From an uncultured Lachnospiraceae bacterium (GTDB taxonomy: Bacteria > Bacillota > Clostridia > Lachnospirales > Lachnospiraceae), in contig CAJTRL010000035.1 in NCBI GenBank assembly GCA_910578715.1, positions 1 through 37,043 on the forward strand: a DNA stretch of 37,043 nucleotides, written 5' to 3'. A program made the translations under genes and the position numbers. Shown piece by piece: positions 24,828 to 34,344 of the stretch. Below the pieces are notes generated by a model. It did no database searches, was not told the DNA's origin, and saw only the letters and a list, made by a program, of their open reading frames with translations. The first letter of the stretch is position 1. Every line of letters starts with the position of its first letter.

Positions 24828-25703
24828 ATGGACCAGGCTGAACAACTGAGAAATATTATAAAGGCAGGCAGCCGGCCGCAACGACCATTGGCAAGGGTAA
24901 TTACCGTCACGAGTGGAAAAGGGGGCGTCGGGAAATCGAATGTTGCAATCAATCTGGCTGTTCAGTTTAAAAAAATGGGACAGCGCGTTATCATACTCGA
25001 CGCGGATTTTGGACTTGCAAATATAGAAGTGATGTTTGGCGCGGTTCCCAAACACAACTTATGTGATTTGATTTACCAGGGAAAAAACATCAAGGAGATT
25101 ATCACCTGGGGACCGATGGATATCGGTTTTATTTCAGGCGGCTCCGGGATTGCCGGCATGTCAAATCTGAGCATAGATTATCTGAATTATATCATCAAAA
25201 ATCTGACGGAACTGGACGAGATGGCGGACATTATTATTGTAGATACCGGAGCGGGCATTTCCGATGCGGTGCTGGAATTTCTTGTGGCAAGCGGAGAGAT
25301 ACTTTTAGTGACGACGCCGGAGCCGACTTCCATTACGGATTCCTACTCTCTTGTCAAGGCGCTGAACCGGCATCCCAGATTTTCCAAAGAGGATTCTCAG
25401 ATTAAAGTCATTGCCAATAAAGTTGAGAACGGACAGGAAGGCAGAATCCTGTTTGAAAAGCTGAATACGGTGGTCGCGAGGTATTTGAAAATCCCGATAA
25501 CTTATCTTGGCATGATACCGCAGGATGCGCAGCTGGAAAAAGCGGTGATGCAGCAGATGCCGGTATCGATACAGAATCCGGACAGCAAATCCGCACAGGC
25601 GTATGAAATGCTGGCGGCAAAGCTGATGAATAAAGAACTGAACAAAACTTTGACAAAACGTGGCATGGCGGCATTTTTTTCGCATATTATATCAAAAAGA
25701 TAA
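24828..25703 (+). CDS. flhG: MinD-like ATPase FlhG (FleN/YlxH)
   Basis: FlhG limits and patterns flagella; in B. subtilis it binds FliY/FliM and stimulates FlhF GTPase. The deviant Walker A SGKGGVGKSNVAINLA is at residue about 28. Switch regions DADFGLANIEVMFG and IIIVDTGAGISDAVLEF follow. An N-terminal DQAEQLRNIIKAG helix resembles the FlhF-activating 'DQAxxLR' motif. The C-terminal basic helix suggests membrane association. It is 291 aa; AAGGAG at 24811-24816 lies 11 nt before ATG 24828. Confidence 0.95.
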   Translation: MDQAEQLRNIIKAGSRPQRPLARVITVTSGKGGVGKSNVAINLAVQFKKMGQRVIILDADFGLANIEVMFGAVPKHNLCDLIYQGKNIKEIITWGPMDIGFISGGSGIAGMSNLSIDYLNYIIKNLTELDEMADIIIVDTGAGISDAVLEFLVASGEILLVTTPEPTSITDSYSLVKALNRHPRFSKEDSQIKVIANKVENGQEGRILFEKLNTVVARYLKIPITYLGMIPQDAQLEKAVMQQMPVSIQNPDSKSAQAYEMLAAKLMNKELNKTLTKRGMAAFFSHIISKR

Positions 25704-25738
25704 AAGCGGGTTGAAAAAACAGGAAAAGGGCAGCGGAT

Positions 25739-26473
25739 ATGGGAATTATACTTTCAAAATATATAGCGCCGGGCAGTCGGATTGAATTACAGAAAACCAA
25801 AAGATACCGCTCGGATGATGACGAAAAAAATAAGGTGTATGCGAGCCAGGTGGTCGATATTATCTCCGACGACCGCATCGAAATTTCAATGCCGATGGAG
25901 AAAACGAAGCTGATACTGCTTCCGGTGGATGTAGAATATGACCTGTATTTTTTCACGCCGAACGGGCTCTATCAGTGTTACGCAAGGGTGGTGGACAGGT
26001 ATAAAAACAACAACCGGTTCAGCCTGCTTCTCGACCTGACGAGTAATTTAAGAAAGTACCAGAGAAGGGAGTATTATCGTTTCAGCTGCGCGCTGGAGAT
26101 GAATTCCAGGCCGTTACAGGAAGAAGAGGTACAGGCATTTGAAAAAAAGAATGTCGTGCTGACGCCGGAACTGCCATTGCAGCGGAGTGTTATCGTGGAT
26201 ATCAGCGGCGGAGGCCTTCGTTTTGTTGCGGAATATGCCTATGAAGTGGGAAGCATGATTTTATGCAAATATTTCCTGTGGATTGACGGGGAGAACAAGG
26301 AATACAACCTGTGCGGCAGAGTGCTGGCTGTCAAAGAAGTGGATAACAGACCGGGCTTTTTTGAACACCGTGTGCAATATGTTAATATGGATAAGGATAA
26401 CCGGGAAGAAATTATAAAGTATATTTTTAATGAGGAACGTAAAATCATCAAAAAACAAAGTGATATTCAATAG
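25739..26473 (+). CDS. PilZ-domain protein, YcgR-like c-di-GMP effector
   Basis: This 244-aa protein has an N-terminal YcgR-like domain (about 1-100, with ISMPMEKTKLILLPVDVEYD) and a C-terminal PilZ domain (about 105-235). The c-di-GMP binding residues are visible: an RxxxR motif in RKYQRREYYRFS near residue 105 and the D/NxSxxG motif VDISGGGLRF near residue 150. In other bacteria YcgR/DgrA brakes the motor when c-di-GMP is high. Placement between flhG and cheB supports motor control. The gene is co-directional, with a short 35-nt spacer upstream. Confidence 0.9.
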   Translation: MGIILSKYIAPGSRIELQKTKRYRSDDDEKNKVYASQVVDIISDDRIEISMPMEKTKLILLPVDVEYDLYFFTPNGLYQCYARVVDRYKNNNRFSLLLDLTSNLRKYQRREYYRFSCALEMNSRPLQEEEVQAFEKKNVVLTPELPLQRSVIVDISGGGLRFVAEYAYEVGSMILCKYFLWIDGENKEYNLCGRVLAVKEVDNRPGFFEHRVQYVNMDKDNREEIIKYIFNEERKIIKKQSDIQ

Positions 26474-26511
26474 CAGCCGGCATATTTAACAGAGGGGGGA
26501 AGGTTCTCAAA

Positions 26512-27591
26512 ATGAAAAATATATTAGTTGTTGATGACTCTGCACTCATGAGAAGGGTACTCTGTGATATAATTGACAGTGATGAAAGATTCCATGTACA
26601 GGACCGGGCAACCAACGGTCTTGAAGCACTGGATTTGCTTACCAGAAAAAGTTATGATGCGGTAATTCTGGATGTGAATATGCCCCGCATGAACGGTCTT
26701 GAGCTGTTAAAGGAATTACAGACCCGCAAGATTCAGGTGCGTGTTATGATGGTCAGCACGGACACATGCGAAGGCGCGAAAACGACACTGGATGCGCTGG
26801 AACTCGGTGCGCTGGATTTCGTACATAAGCCGGGGACTGCAATGGACTGCCGGACGGCGGATTTCAAAGAAAAACTGCTGTATACCCTGGGAGGCGTTGT
26901 GGAATCCAGGTTGTTAGCCTATGAAAAACCCGCGCCGGCGCCGGTGAAAATCGAACCGGTAGCGCCAGTCAGACCGGGAAGTCTGGCAGGACGGCGGACG
27001 GCGGCGGCTTCCGGAAACAAGATTGTGGCGCTGGCAAGCTCTACGGGCGGACCCAAAGCACTGCAGTCTGTTGTGCCGAAACTGCCCAAAGCGTTGAAAG
27101 CACCGGTCGTTATTGTACAGCATATGCCGGCGGGATTTACGGCGTCCTTAGCGGAAAGGCTGGATGCGCTAAGCGAGATTCGGGTCAAAGAAGCGGCGGA
27201 GGGCGATGTGCTGGAAGCGGGCGTTGTTTATATCGCGATGGGCGGCAAGCATCTGAACATCGTGACGACGGGCGGCAGGTACAGCATTCACTATTCGGAT
27301 GAGCCGAGCCGGGAAGGAGTCAAACCCTGTGCCAACTACATGTACGAATCTCTGGCAGAAAGCAGGTTCGACCAGGTCGTATGTGTTGTTCTGACCGGAA
27401 TGGGGGCCGACGGTACAAAAGGAATCCAGAATCTGAAGGCAAAGAAGAAACTGCATGTCATTGCGCAGGAAGCAAGCACATGTGCGGTGTATGGAATGCC
27501 GAGAAGTATTGTAAATGCGGGACTGGCGGACCAGATTGTGCCGCTTGAACAGATTGCGCAGGAGATTATAATGAACGTGGGGGTAAAATGA
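26512..27591 (+). CDS. cheB: Protein-glutamate methylesterase/deamidase CheB
   Basis: CheB demethylates and deamidates chemoreceptors after phosphorylation by CheA. The N-terminal receiver domain has Asp8/Asp9 and phosphoacceptor Asp54 (AVILDVNMPRMNGLELL). A Pro-rich linker (about 145-165) leads to the esterase domain with the catalytic triad context: Ser in ALASSTGGPKAL, His in IVQHMPAGFT and Asp in LTGMGADGTKG. The length of 359 aa is standard. It ends 1 nt before cheA. No cheR is in the window. Confidence 0.97.
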   Translation: MKNILVVDDSALMRRVLCDIIDSDERFHVQDRATNGLEALDLLTRKSYDAVILDVNMPRMNGLELLKELQTRKIQVRVMMVSTDTCEGAKTTLDALELGALDFVHKPGTAMDCRTADFKEKLLYTLGGVVESRLLAYEKPAPAPVKIEPVAPVRPGSLAGRRTAAASGNKIVALASSTGGPKALQSVVPKLPKALKAPVVIVQHMPAGFTASLAERLDALSEIRVKEAAEGDVLEAGVVYIAMGGKHLNIVTTGGRYSIHYSDEPSREGVKPCANYMYESLAESRFDQVVCVVLTGMGADGTKGIQNLKAKKKLHVIAQEASTCAVYGMPRSIVNAGLADQIVPLEQIAQEIIMNVGVK

Positions 27592-27592
27592 T

Positions 27593-29779
27593 ATGGATGT
27601 TAGCCAATACCTGGAAATTTTCCTTGATGAAACAAATGAGCACCTTCAGAATCTGAACACACAGATTCTGATACTGGAGCAGGAACCCGATAACATGGAT
27701 ACGATTAACGAAATTTTCCGTGCGGCGCATTCCCTGAAAGGAATGGCGGGTACCATGGGATATAAGAGGATGCAGAACCTCACCCATGATATGGAAAACG
27801 TGTTTTCGGAAGTCCGCAACGGGAATATTACGGTCAAGGCAAATATGATTGACATTCTTTTCCAGTGTCTGGACGCGCTTGAAGAATACAATACAAATAT
27901 CCGGGAGAGCGCCGACGAAGGAACGAATGACAACGAACCCTTGATTAAACAGCTGAATGCGATTTTAAAGGGCGGAGCGGAACCGGAGGCGGCGCCGGAG
28001 AAAGCTGCACAACCGACTGCGGATTCGTCTGTGGAGACGGAAGCCGTTGCCGGAGACGGAAACCAGAAATGGCAGGAAATGAAACTCGGCGATTCCGAGC
28101 AGACAGTTATCGCGGAAGCGCTGCATCAGGGAAAAAAGGCCTACGGCATGACGGTAAAAGTACAGGAAGCCTGTATATTAAAGGCGGCCAGAGCTTTTCT
28201 CGTATTCAAGGCGGTAGAAGAATTTGGCGAGATTATCTATTCCAATCCCTCGGCACAGGATATTGAAGATGAAAAATTTGATTTGGATTTCAGTCTGATT
28301 GTTGTAACGGATGAGCCATTGGATAAAGTGCTTCAGGCAGTCAGAGGCGTTTCCGAAATTGAAGATGTTACGGCGGGTGTTTACGAAGCCGGTAAACATG
28401 TTGCGGCCGCGGCGGAAGAAGAGGCCGGAGCTTCGGAAGAAAAGGACGTGAAAGAAGTACCGGCGGCCAAAGAGGCGCTTGCGAAAGCAGAGCCTGTTAA
28501 GGAGACTCCGGCAAAAGCGGAAATCCAGAAAGCGGATGCGGCGAAAGCTGCGGAACCGTCTGCGGCAAAAGCGGCGCCTGCGGCGGGCAAGAACGACAAG
28601 AAACCGGGAACGGGTAAACCGATTGTAAATCGTACCGTCAGAGTCGATATTGAAAAACTGGATACGCTGATGAATCTCGTCAGCGAGCTGATTATTGCAA
28701 AGAACTCTCTTGTATCGGCGTCGGCGACGGTGGAAGGCAATGCAAATTCGGAAGTCAATGACCAGATTGAATATCTGGAAAGCGTTACCACATCCCTTCA
28801 TGAGTCCGTTATGAAGGTGCGAATGGTTCCAATCGAGAGCGTTGTGACCAAATTCCCGCGTATGATTAGGGACCTTTCCAAGAAGCTGGATAAGAAGATG
28901 GAACTGTACATGTCCGGTGAGGAAACGGAACTTGACCGTACGGTGGTGGATGAAATCGGCGACCCGCTGATGCACCTGCTTAGAAATTCTGCTGACCACG
29001 GTCTGGAATCCGCGGAAGTGCGTAAGGAAAGAGGAAAGCCGGAAGTGGGCTCCATCTTCCTGGATGCTTATCAGGACGGCAATAACGTTGTCATCGAAGT
29101 AAGGGATGACGGTAACGGTATCGATACGGAATCCGTTAAGAATAAAGGAATTGAGCGCGGCATTATCACACCGGAACAGGCCGAGATTATGACCGAAAAG
29201 GAAATCATCGACCTACTCTTTAACGCCGGATTTTCGACGGCCAAGACGGTATCCGATGTTTCCGGAAGGGGTGTCGGCCTGGATGTCGTAAAATCCAAGA
29301 TTGAAGCGCTGAGCGGTGAAGTGGAAGTTAAAACAAAACTCGGAGAAGGCAGTACCTGGATTATCAGACTGCCCCTGACCCTTGCGATTATTCAGGCGCT
29401 TATGGTCGTTATCGGAGACGAGAAGTATGCGATTTCCCTCGGTTCCATTCAGACACTGGAAGATATTCCCGCATCGGATGTGAAGCTGGTACAAAATAAA
29501 GAAGTTATCCATTTGAGAGACATAGTCATTCCGCTTATTCGTATGACCGAAATTCTGGACATCGAAAGCACGAAAGACCCGAATGAGAATCTTGTAGTTG
29601 TTATTGTCAAAAAAGGCGATAAATATGCAGGACTGGTAGTTGATGAGCTGATTGGACAACAGGAAATCGTTATCAAGTCGATGGGCAAATATATCAACAA
29701 ATGTAAGATTATCAGCGGCGCAACGATTCTCGGCGATGGCGAAGTGGCATTGATTCTGGATGCGAACGCACTGATATAA
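27593..29779 (+). CDS. cheA: Chemotaxis histidine kinase CheA
   Basis: CheA phosphorylates CheY and CheB under receptor control. Domains in order: HPt P1 with His46 (IFRAAHSLKGMAG); P2 CheY/CheB-binding domain (about 180-260); an Ala/Lys/Glu-rich linker (about 265-340); dimerisation P3 starting near TVRVDIEKLDTLMNLVSELI; catalytic P4 with N-box HLLRNSADHGLE, G1 DDGNGID and G2 GRGVGLDVV; and a CheW-like P5 ending GDGEVALILDANALI. It is 728 aa. The linker has repeated AKAEPVK/AKAE-type units but no frame problem. Confidence 0.98.
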   Translation: MDVSQYLEIFLDETNEHLQNLNTQILILEQEPDNMDTINEIFRAAHSLKGMAGTMGYKRMQNLTHDMENVFSEVRNGNITVKANMIDILFQCLDALEEYNTNIRESADEGTNDNEPLIKQLNAILKGGAEPEAAPEKAAQPTADSSVETEAVAGDGNQKWQEMKLGDSEQTVIAEALHQGKKAYGMTVKVQEACILKAARAFLVFKAVEEFGEIIYSNPSAQDIEDEKFDLDFSLIVVTDEPLDKVLQAVRGVSEIEDVTAGVYEAGKHVAAAAEEEAGASEEKDVKEVPAAKEALAKAEPVKETPAKAEIQKADAAKAAEPSAAKAAPAAGKNDKKPGTGKPIVNRTVRVDIEKLDTLMNLVSELIIAKNSLVSASATVEGNANSEVNDQIEYLESVTTSLHESVMKVRMVPIESVVTKFPRMIRDLSKKLDKKMELYMSGEETELDRTVVDEIGDPLMHLLRNSADHGLESAEVRKERGKPEVGSIFLDAYQDGNNVVIEVRDDGNGIDTESVKNKGIERGIITPEQAEIMTEKEIIDLLFNAGFSTAKTVSDVSGRGVGLDVVKSKIEALSGEVEVKTKLGEGSTWIIRLPLTLAIIQALMVVIGDEKYAISLGSIQTLEDIPASDVKLVQNKEVIHLRDIVIPLIRMTEILDIESTKDPNENLVVVIVKKGDKYAGLVVDELIGQQEIVIKSMGKYINKCKIISGATILGDGEVALILDANALI

Positions 29780-29798
29780 GGGAAGGAGACAGGGTAGA

Positions 29799-30251
29799 AT
29801 GGAAGAATTAAAAGTGGCTAACGATACAACCCAGTTCATCGTGATAAGGCTGGGAGATGAACAGTATGGCATTGATATCAAATATATTGATAATATTCTG
29901 AGAATGCAGAAAATTACAAGAGTACCCAAAGTCGCTTCCTATTTAAGAGGCGTAATCAATCTGCGCGGTGAAGTCCTTCCCGTTATGAGCATCCGCATTA
30001 AAATGGGACTGGAAGAAGATATCGTCACCAAGTCCAGCAGAATTATCGTCATTAAAATGGAACAACAGGGAATGATAGGTATTATTGTAGATGAGGTAAA
30101 AGAGGTCGTCACACTGGAAACGGCGCAGATTGAAAAAGTGGCTTACGCTTCCAAAGACGAAAAAGATAATTTTATATACGGAATTGGAAAATATGAGGGC
30201 GGCCTGATATCTCTTCTGGATTTGAATCTGGTCGTGCCGGAAAATTCTTAG
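29799..30251 (+). CDS. cheW: Chemotaxis coupling protein CheW
   Basis: CheW bridges receptors and CheA in the signalling array. The 150-aa product is a single CheW domain: FIVIRLGDEQYGIDIKYIDN at the start, the conserved VPKVASYLRGVINLRGEVLP segment (near residue 45) and IVDEVKEVVTL. GGAAGGAGA lies before ATG 29799. It lies between cheA and cheC, as in B. subtilis. Confidence 0.97.
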   Translation: MEELKVANDTTQFIVIRLGDEQYGIDIKYIDNILRMQKITRVPKVASYLRGVINLRGEVLPVMSIRIKMGLEEDIVTKSSRIIVIKMEQQGMIGIIVDEVKEVVTLETAQIEKVAYASKDEKDNFIYGIGKYEGGLISLLDLNLVVPENS

Positions 30252-30262
30252 GAGGTTTATTC

Positions 30263-30880
30263 GTGAGTGAATTGAATTTTGACGAAATGTCTCAGGAATA
30301 TTTTGATATTCTGAGAGAACTGGGGAATATCGGTGCGGGGAATGCGACGACGGCACTGGCGCAGATGTTACAGTGCAAGGTGGATATGTCAGTGCCGAAA
30401 GTAGGTCTGCTGGAATTTAAAGAAGTAGGCGCGGCGATGGGCGGCGAAGAGCAGATTATGGCCGGTATTTATCTCGGCGTGGAAGGGGACATTACCGGAA
30501 GCATCATGTTTCTTCTGGAAAAAAATTCTGCCAGATTTCTGGTTTCCAAGCTGATGGGGATGGAAATGGAGGGGGATGAGTTCTCCGAAATGGAGTTTTC
30601 CGCCTTGAAGGAAGTGGGAAACATCATTACAGGAGCTTACCTGAATTCGTTATCTTCTCTGACGAATCTGAAGATATTCCCGACCGTGCCTGATGTGGCG
30701 GTGGATATGGCGGGCGCAATCATGAGCGTTCCGGCAATACAGTTTGGCGCCGTGGGCGACAGAATGCTGCTGATACAGACCCAGTTTTTTGATGAAGTGG
30801 CGATAGATGGGTATTTTATTTTAATTCCGGATATGGAGTCATATAGTAAAATATTATCGGCATTGGGCATGCCCGTTTGA
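30263..30880 (+). CDS. cheC: CheY-P phosphatase CheC
   Basis: CheC dephosphorylates CheY-P and is stimulated by CheD. Two active-site helices are visible, each with the ExxN pair: ELGNIGAGNATTAL near residue 20 and EVGNIITGAYLNSL near residue 117. The length of 205 aa matches the family. The start is GTG 30263 behind GGAGG (30251-30255). With FliY this gives two phosphatases of the same fold in one operon, one mobile and one on the switch. Confidence 0.96.
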   Translation: MSELNFDEMSQEYFDILRELGNIGAGNATTALAQMLQCKVDMSVPKVGLLEFKEVGAAMGGEEQIMAGIYLGVEGDITGSIMFLLEKNSARFLVSKLMGMEMEGDEFSEMEFSALKEVGNIITGAYLNSLSSLTNLKIFPTVPDVAVDMAGAIMSVPAIQFGAVGDRMLLIQTQFFDEVAIDGYFILIPDMESYSKILSALGMPV

Positions 30881-30914
30881 CAATGCCAAAAATTGAAGGT
30901 GGGAGATTCAGGAA

Positions 30915-31403
30915 ATGGCTGAGGTGATAAAGGTCGGTATGGCCGATTTAAACATATGTGTTAGTCCCAACGGAATCACAACGTTAGGGCTTGGTTCGTG
31001 TGTAGGAATTGCAATCAGGGACCCGGTGACCAAAATAGGGGGGCTGGCACATATTATGCTTCCCGACAGTACCGCAATCAGAAACAACAGCAATATTCCC
31101 AAATTTGCCGATACAGGGATAGAAGAGCTGGTAAAGCGGGTTGTGGCGAAAGGGGCGAACAGAACTAGACTTGTTGCCAAAATCGCGGGCGGCGCCCAGA
31201 TGTTCTCATTTCAGGGAGGAAATTCTGAGGCGACCCGCGTGGGTGAAAGAAATGTAGAAGCTACCAAAAAAAAGCTCTCGGAGTTAAAAATACCGATTCT
31301 GGCACAGGATACGGGAGCAAATTATGGAAGAACCGTTATTTTTTATCCGGAGACGGGCGATTTCGTGATTCGTGCGGTCGGGAAACCGGAAAAAACGATA
31401 TAA
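30915..31403 (+). CDS. cheD: Chemoreceptor glutamine deamidase CheD
   Basis: CheD deamidates receptor glutamines and binds CheC. The catalytic region is intact: TLGLGSCVGIAIRDP with the nucleophilic Cys (about residue 32), followed by GGLAHIMLPDS with the catalytic His (about 49). KIAGGAQMFSF and RNVEATKKKLSEL are further family segments. The product is 162 aa, slightly shorter than average but complete. It directly follows cheC, its partner. Confidence 0.96.
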   Translation: MAEVIKVGMADLNICVSPNGITTLGLGSCVGIAIRDPVTKIGGLAHIMLPDSTAIRNNSNIPKFADTGIEELVKRVVAKGANRTRLVAKIAGGAQMFSFQGGNSEATRVGERNVEATKKKLSELKIPILAQDTGANYGRTVIFYPETGDFVIRAVGKPEKTI

Positions 31404-31443
31404 AACCGTTACTTATATCCGGTGAAAATAAGAGGTGCAGAAA

Positions 31444-31911
31444 TTGAAAAAAGAAGAACAGGAAGAACTGGAGCAGGAACAGGAAAAAGATGCGCTGGAA
31501 CTGATAACGGATATTGCGGAGCTTGAAAGAGAAAGAGCAAGAGAGCGTGAACTGGAAGAAAAGCGTGCGGAGATACGGGCGAAAAAGAGAAAACTGATAC
31601 CGCCTTTTGTCATGCTACTCGCTGGTGCGATAACCAGCATTACGATGTTTATGCTGCATTATAAGTCGAAAGATATGCTCGTTATATTGCTGTGGGTACT
31701 TGTGGGCTTTTTTATAGCGGGTGAAATATTAAAATGGATGTTAGACCGTTTTGAAGCACAGATAGAGCAGGAACGCAGGGAAGCGGGGGAAGTATTCGAG
31801 AAGGAACTTGACGAAGCGGACGGCACGGAAAAATTAAAAGAACCGAAAGGGGCCGGTAAGGCGGCACAGGAAAAGAAGCCTAGTCATGAAGATGAAGAGT
31901 TGATTTTCTGA
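31444..31911 (+). CDS. Hypothetical membrane protein with two TM helices and charged coiled coils
   Basis: I do not recognise a family. From TTG 31444 (AGAGGTG at 31431-31437 is 6 nt upstream; GTG 31435 would lie within that site) the product is about 155 aa. It has an N-terminal Glu/Arg-rich coiled coil (1-50), two hydrophobic segments (about residues 57-75 and 80-103) forming a hairpin, and a second charged helix and Lys/Glu-rich tail. Both termini would face the cytoplasm. It lies between cheD and sigD with short spacers, so it is probably co-expressed with them. The function is unknown. Confidence 0.75.
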   Translation: MKKEEQEELEQEQEKDALELITDIAELERERARERELEEKRAEIRAKKRKLIPPFVMLLAGAITSITMFMLHYKSKDMLVILLWVLVGFFIAGEILKWMLDRFEAQIEQERREAGEVFEKELDEADGTEKLKEPKGAGKAAQEKKPSHEDEELIF

Positions 31912-31939
31912 CGGACGCCCGGTGTAGTGGGGAAATTTA

Positions 31940-32713
31940 ATGGACGAAGCAGGCAGAAAAAAACTTTGGGAAGAATATGATAAGACCAAATCTTCCGCGG
32001 TGAGGGAAAAAATCATATTGGAGTATGCCCCGCTTGTAAAGATGGTTGCAGGCCGGCTGAGCATGTACCTGGGTTATAATGTGGAATATGAAGACCTGGT
32101 GAGTTATGGTATTTTCGGTCTGATAGACGCAATCGATAAATTTGATGCGCTCAAAGACGTAAAATTTGAAACCTATGCAAGTCTGCGTATCAGAGGCGCA
32201 ATTCTCGACCAGATACGAAAAATGGACTGGATTCCCAGAACAATCAGGCAGAAACAGAAAAAAATCGATACTGCAGTCCGGGAGATTGAAGCGCGGTGCG
32301 GAAGAAGCGCAACGGATGACGAAGTGGCACAGAGTCTGGGGATTACGAACGATGAATATATTGAATGGCAGTCCCAGATGAAAATAACGAACGTCGTTTC
32401 CCTGAACGAATTTCTGGAACAGGGAAGTGAGATTCCAAACGATAACAGCTTTAACCGTAAGGCGCAGTTCGACGAACCGGAAGAGGTACTGGAGCGCGGG
32501 GAGCTGAAACGTATTCTGGCGGAAGCGCTGGAGCTTCTGACGGAGAAAGAACGGAAAGTTATCGTATTATATTATTATGAAGATTTGACGTTAAAAGAAA
32601 TCAGCAGTATTCTGGAAGTTTCGGAGTCCCGGACTTCGCAGCTTCATACAAGAGCTTTACAGAAAATGAAAACAAAATTGGGGAACTATATGGGTATTCT
32701 TACAGAGAGGTAA
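31940..32713 (+). CDS. sigD: Flagellar sigma factor SigD (FliA, sigma-28)
   Basis: SigD directs RNA polymerase to late flagellar, chemoreceptor and autolysin promoters. The 257-aa product has region 2 (YEDLVSYGIFGLIDAIDKFD, then FETYASLRIRGAILDQIRKM, and DWIPRTIRQKQKKI), region 3 (RSATDDEVAQSLGITNDEY) and region 4 with the helix-turn-helix (LTEKERKVIVLYYYEDLTLK, then SESRTSQLHTRALQKMK). The placement near the 3' end of the fla/che operon matches B. subtilis, where distance from the promoter influences SigD level and motile/sessile heterogeneity. Confidence 0.97.
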   Translation: MDEAGRKKLWEEYDKTKSSAVREKIILEYAPLVKMVAGRLSMYLGYNVEYEDLVSYGIFGLIDAIDKFDALKDVKFETYASLRIRGAILDQIRKMDWIPRTIRQKQKKIDTAVREIEARCGRSATDDEVAQSLGITNDEYIEWQSQMKITNVVSLNEFLEQGSEIPNDNSFNRKAQFDEPEEVLERGELKRILAEALELLTEKERKVIVLYYYEDLTLKEISSILEVSESRTSQLHTRALQKMKTKLGNYMGILTER

Positions 32714-32751
32714 TGTTTACGGCATAATGTGGCCCAAAATGAGAGGTGTGA

Positions 32752-34344
32752 ATGAACGGATATTTCAGATTAATTCATGAAGACGGCAAGACAGGTATTC
32801 AGTTGATTCCTCCCACGGAGGGCGGTGAGCCTGTTTCCGTAAACGATGTATCAGAATACCTTTCCCAGAAAAATATCACATATAATAAAGATGTTCTATA
32901 TAAGGCAATCGCGGCGTCAGCCGAAAAAAAGACTGTCATTTTGCTGGAAAAACGCACGACGCTGCCGGAGCGGGAATGCTATAAATTTACGATAACACCT
33001 GATAATATGCGCGCATATGTCAGGTTTTATGCGCCTTCCGTCGGGGGTGAGCTGATGAGTGCCGATGAACTGATAAACGACCTGGAAATCAGGGGAATCA
33101 GACATGGCATTCTGAAAGATGAAATCCGGACGGTTTTTGCCGGGAGAAGAGACTACGGCAAGGACATTCTGGTTGCTCAGGGAACGGAACCCGTGCATGG
33201 TACGGACGCTTATATCGAATATTATTTTAATACGGACAAAAAGGCCAAACCGTCTTTGAAAGAGGATGGAAGCGTGGATTTTTTCCAGCTCAACGTCGTT
33301 CAGCATTGCAATAAGGGAGATGTTCTGGCAAGACTGATACCGGAAGACCCCGGAGAATATGGTATGAGTCTGCTCGGACAGCGTATCAAACCCCGGGATG
33401 TCAAAAGACTGACTTTAAAATATGGTAATAATATAGATATTTCTGAGGATAATACGACACTGATATCCCAGGTTGACGGCCATGTGGAACTGGTGGAAGG
33501 CAGTGTTTTTGTTTCCGATGTCCTGATTGTGGAAAATGTCGATAATGCGACCGGGAATATCGATTATGAAGGAAGCGTCCAGATTAACGGAAATGTAAAT
33601 ACGAATTTTCAGGTGAAGGCCAAAGGAGATATCGAAGTAAAAGGCGTTGTAGAAGGCGCTTTTCTGGAAGCGGGAGAAAATATTATTATTGCCCGCGGTG
33701 TGAACGGCATGGGCAAAGGCAGTTTAAAGGCGGGCGGCAATATTATTTCCAAGTTCTTACAGAGCGTCACCGCTCAGGCGGAAGGCTATATCGCTTCGGA
33801 ATCGGTTTTGCACAGCCGCCTGATGGCCGGAACCGAAATCAATATTGACGGAAAAAAAGGATTTATTACCGGGGGCAGCGTGAGCGCGGTAAAAAGCGTC
33901 AATGTGAAAACGCTCGGTTCACCGATGGGCGCCGATACGGTTGTGGAGGTCGGCGTTGACCCAAATCTGACGGCCCGCATCAAGGAGCTTCAGGAGCAGA
34001 TTGAAGTGGAGCACGGTGAGATACAGTCCATTCAGCAGATACTGATTTCAACCAAAAAGAAGATGACCCAGGGCGTAAAACTATCGCCGGAACAGCTGAA
34101 ATATGTACAGACGCTGGTGGAAGCGAATCAGATGAAGACTAAGATTGTTGCGGAGAATGTGGAAGAGATGGAAAGGCTGCAGAGCCAGCTGAAAGGAAAT
34201 GCCGGGGCTAATGTTACCGTCAGAGATACCGTACATCCAGGCACGAAGATTTGTATCGGGGATGTATCCATGACCGTACGAAAAGAGATGCAGTTTTGCA
34301 AATTTATTAAATCCGGCGGCGAAGTGAAGATGGCCGGACTGTAA
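32752..34344 (+). CDS. FapA/DUF342-family protein
   Basis: This 530-aa protein belongs to the DUF342 family named FapA (flagellar assembly protein A) in databases. The N-terminal half is mixed alpha/beta. The centre (about 185-400) carries the family core: a stretch starting FFQLNVVQHCNKGDVLARLI, followed by repeated beta-helix-like strands rich in Gly and Val (NIDYEGSVQINGNV, VKAKGDIEVKGVVEGAFLEA, GENIIIARGVNGMGKG). A coiled coil (about 405-480) follows. There is no membrane segment. The molecular role is poorly defined; a polymerising or scaffold function is often suggested. Confidence 0.85.
   Translation: MNGYFRLIHEDGKTGIQLIPPTEGGEPVSVNDVSEYLSQKNITYNKDVLYKAIAASAEKKTVILLEKRTTLPERECYKFTITPDNMRAYVRFYAPSVGGELMSADELINDLEIRGIRHGILKDEIRTVFAGRRDYGKDILVAQGTEPVHGTDAYIEYYFNTDKKAKPSLKEDGSVDFFQLNVVQHCNKGDVLARLIPEDPGEYGMSLLGQRIKPRDVKRLTLKYGNNIDISEDNTTLISQVDGHVELVEGSVFVSDVLIVENVDNATGNIDYEGSVQINGNVNTNFQVKAKGDIEVKGVVEGAFLEAGENIIIARGVNGMGKGSLKAGGNIISKFLQSVTAQAEGYIASESVLHSRLMAGTEINIDGKKGFITGGSVSAVKSVNVKTLGSPMGADTVVEVGVDPNLTARIKELQEQIEVEHGEIQSIQQILISTKKKMTQGVKLSPEQLKYVQTLVEANQMKTKIVAENVEEMERLQSQLKGNAGANVTVRDTVHPGTKICIGDVSMTVRKEMQFCKFIKSGGEVKMAGL

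Noticed and set aside
24818..24841. Seven-codon open frame overlapping the flhG start
   Set aside because: It lies too close to AGGAG and is too short to judge; kept only as a possible coupling accident.
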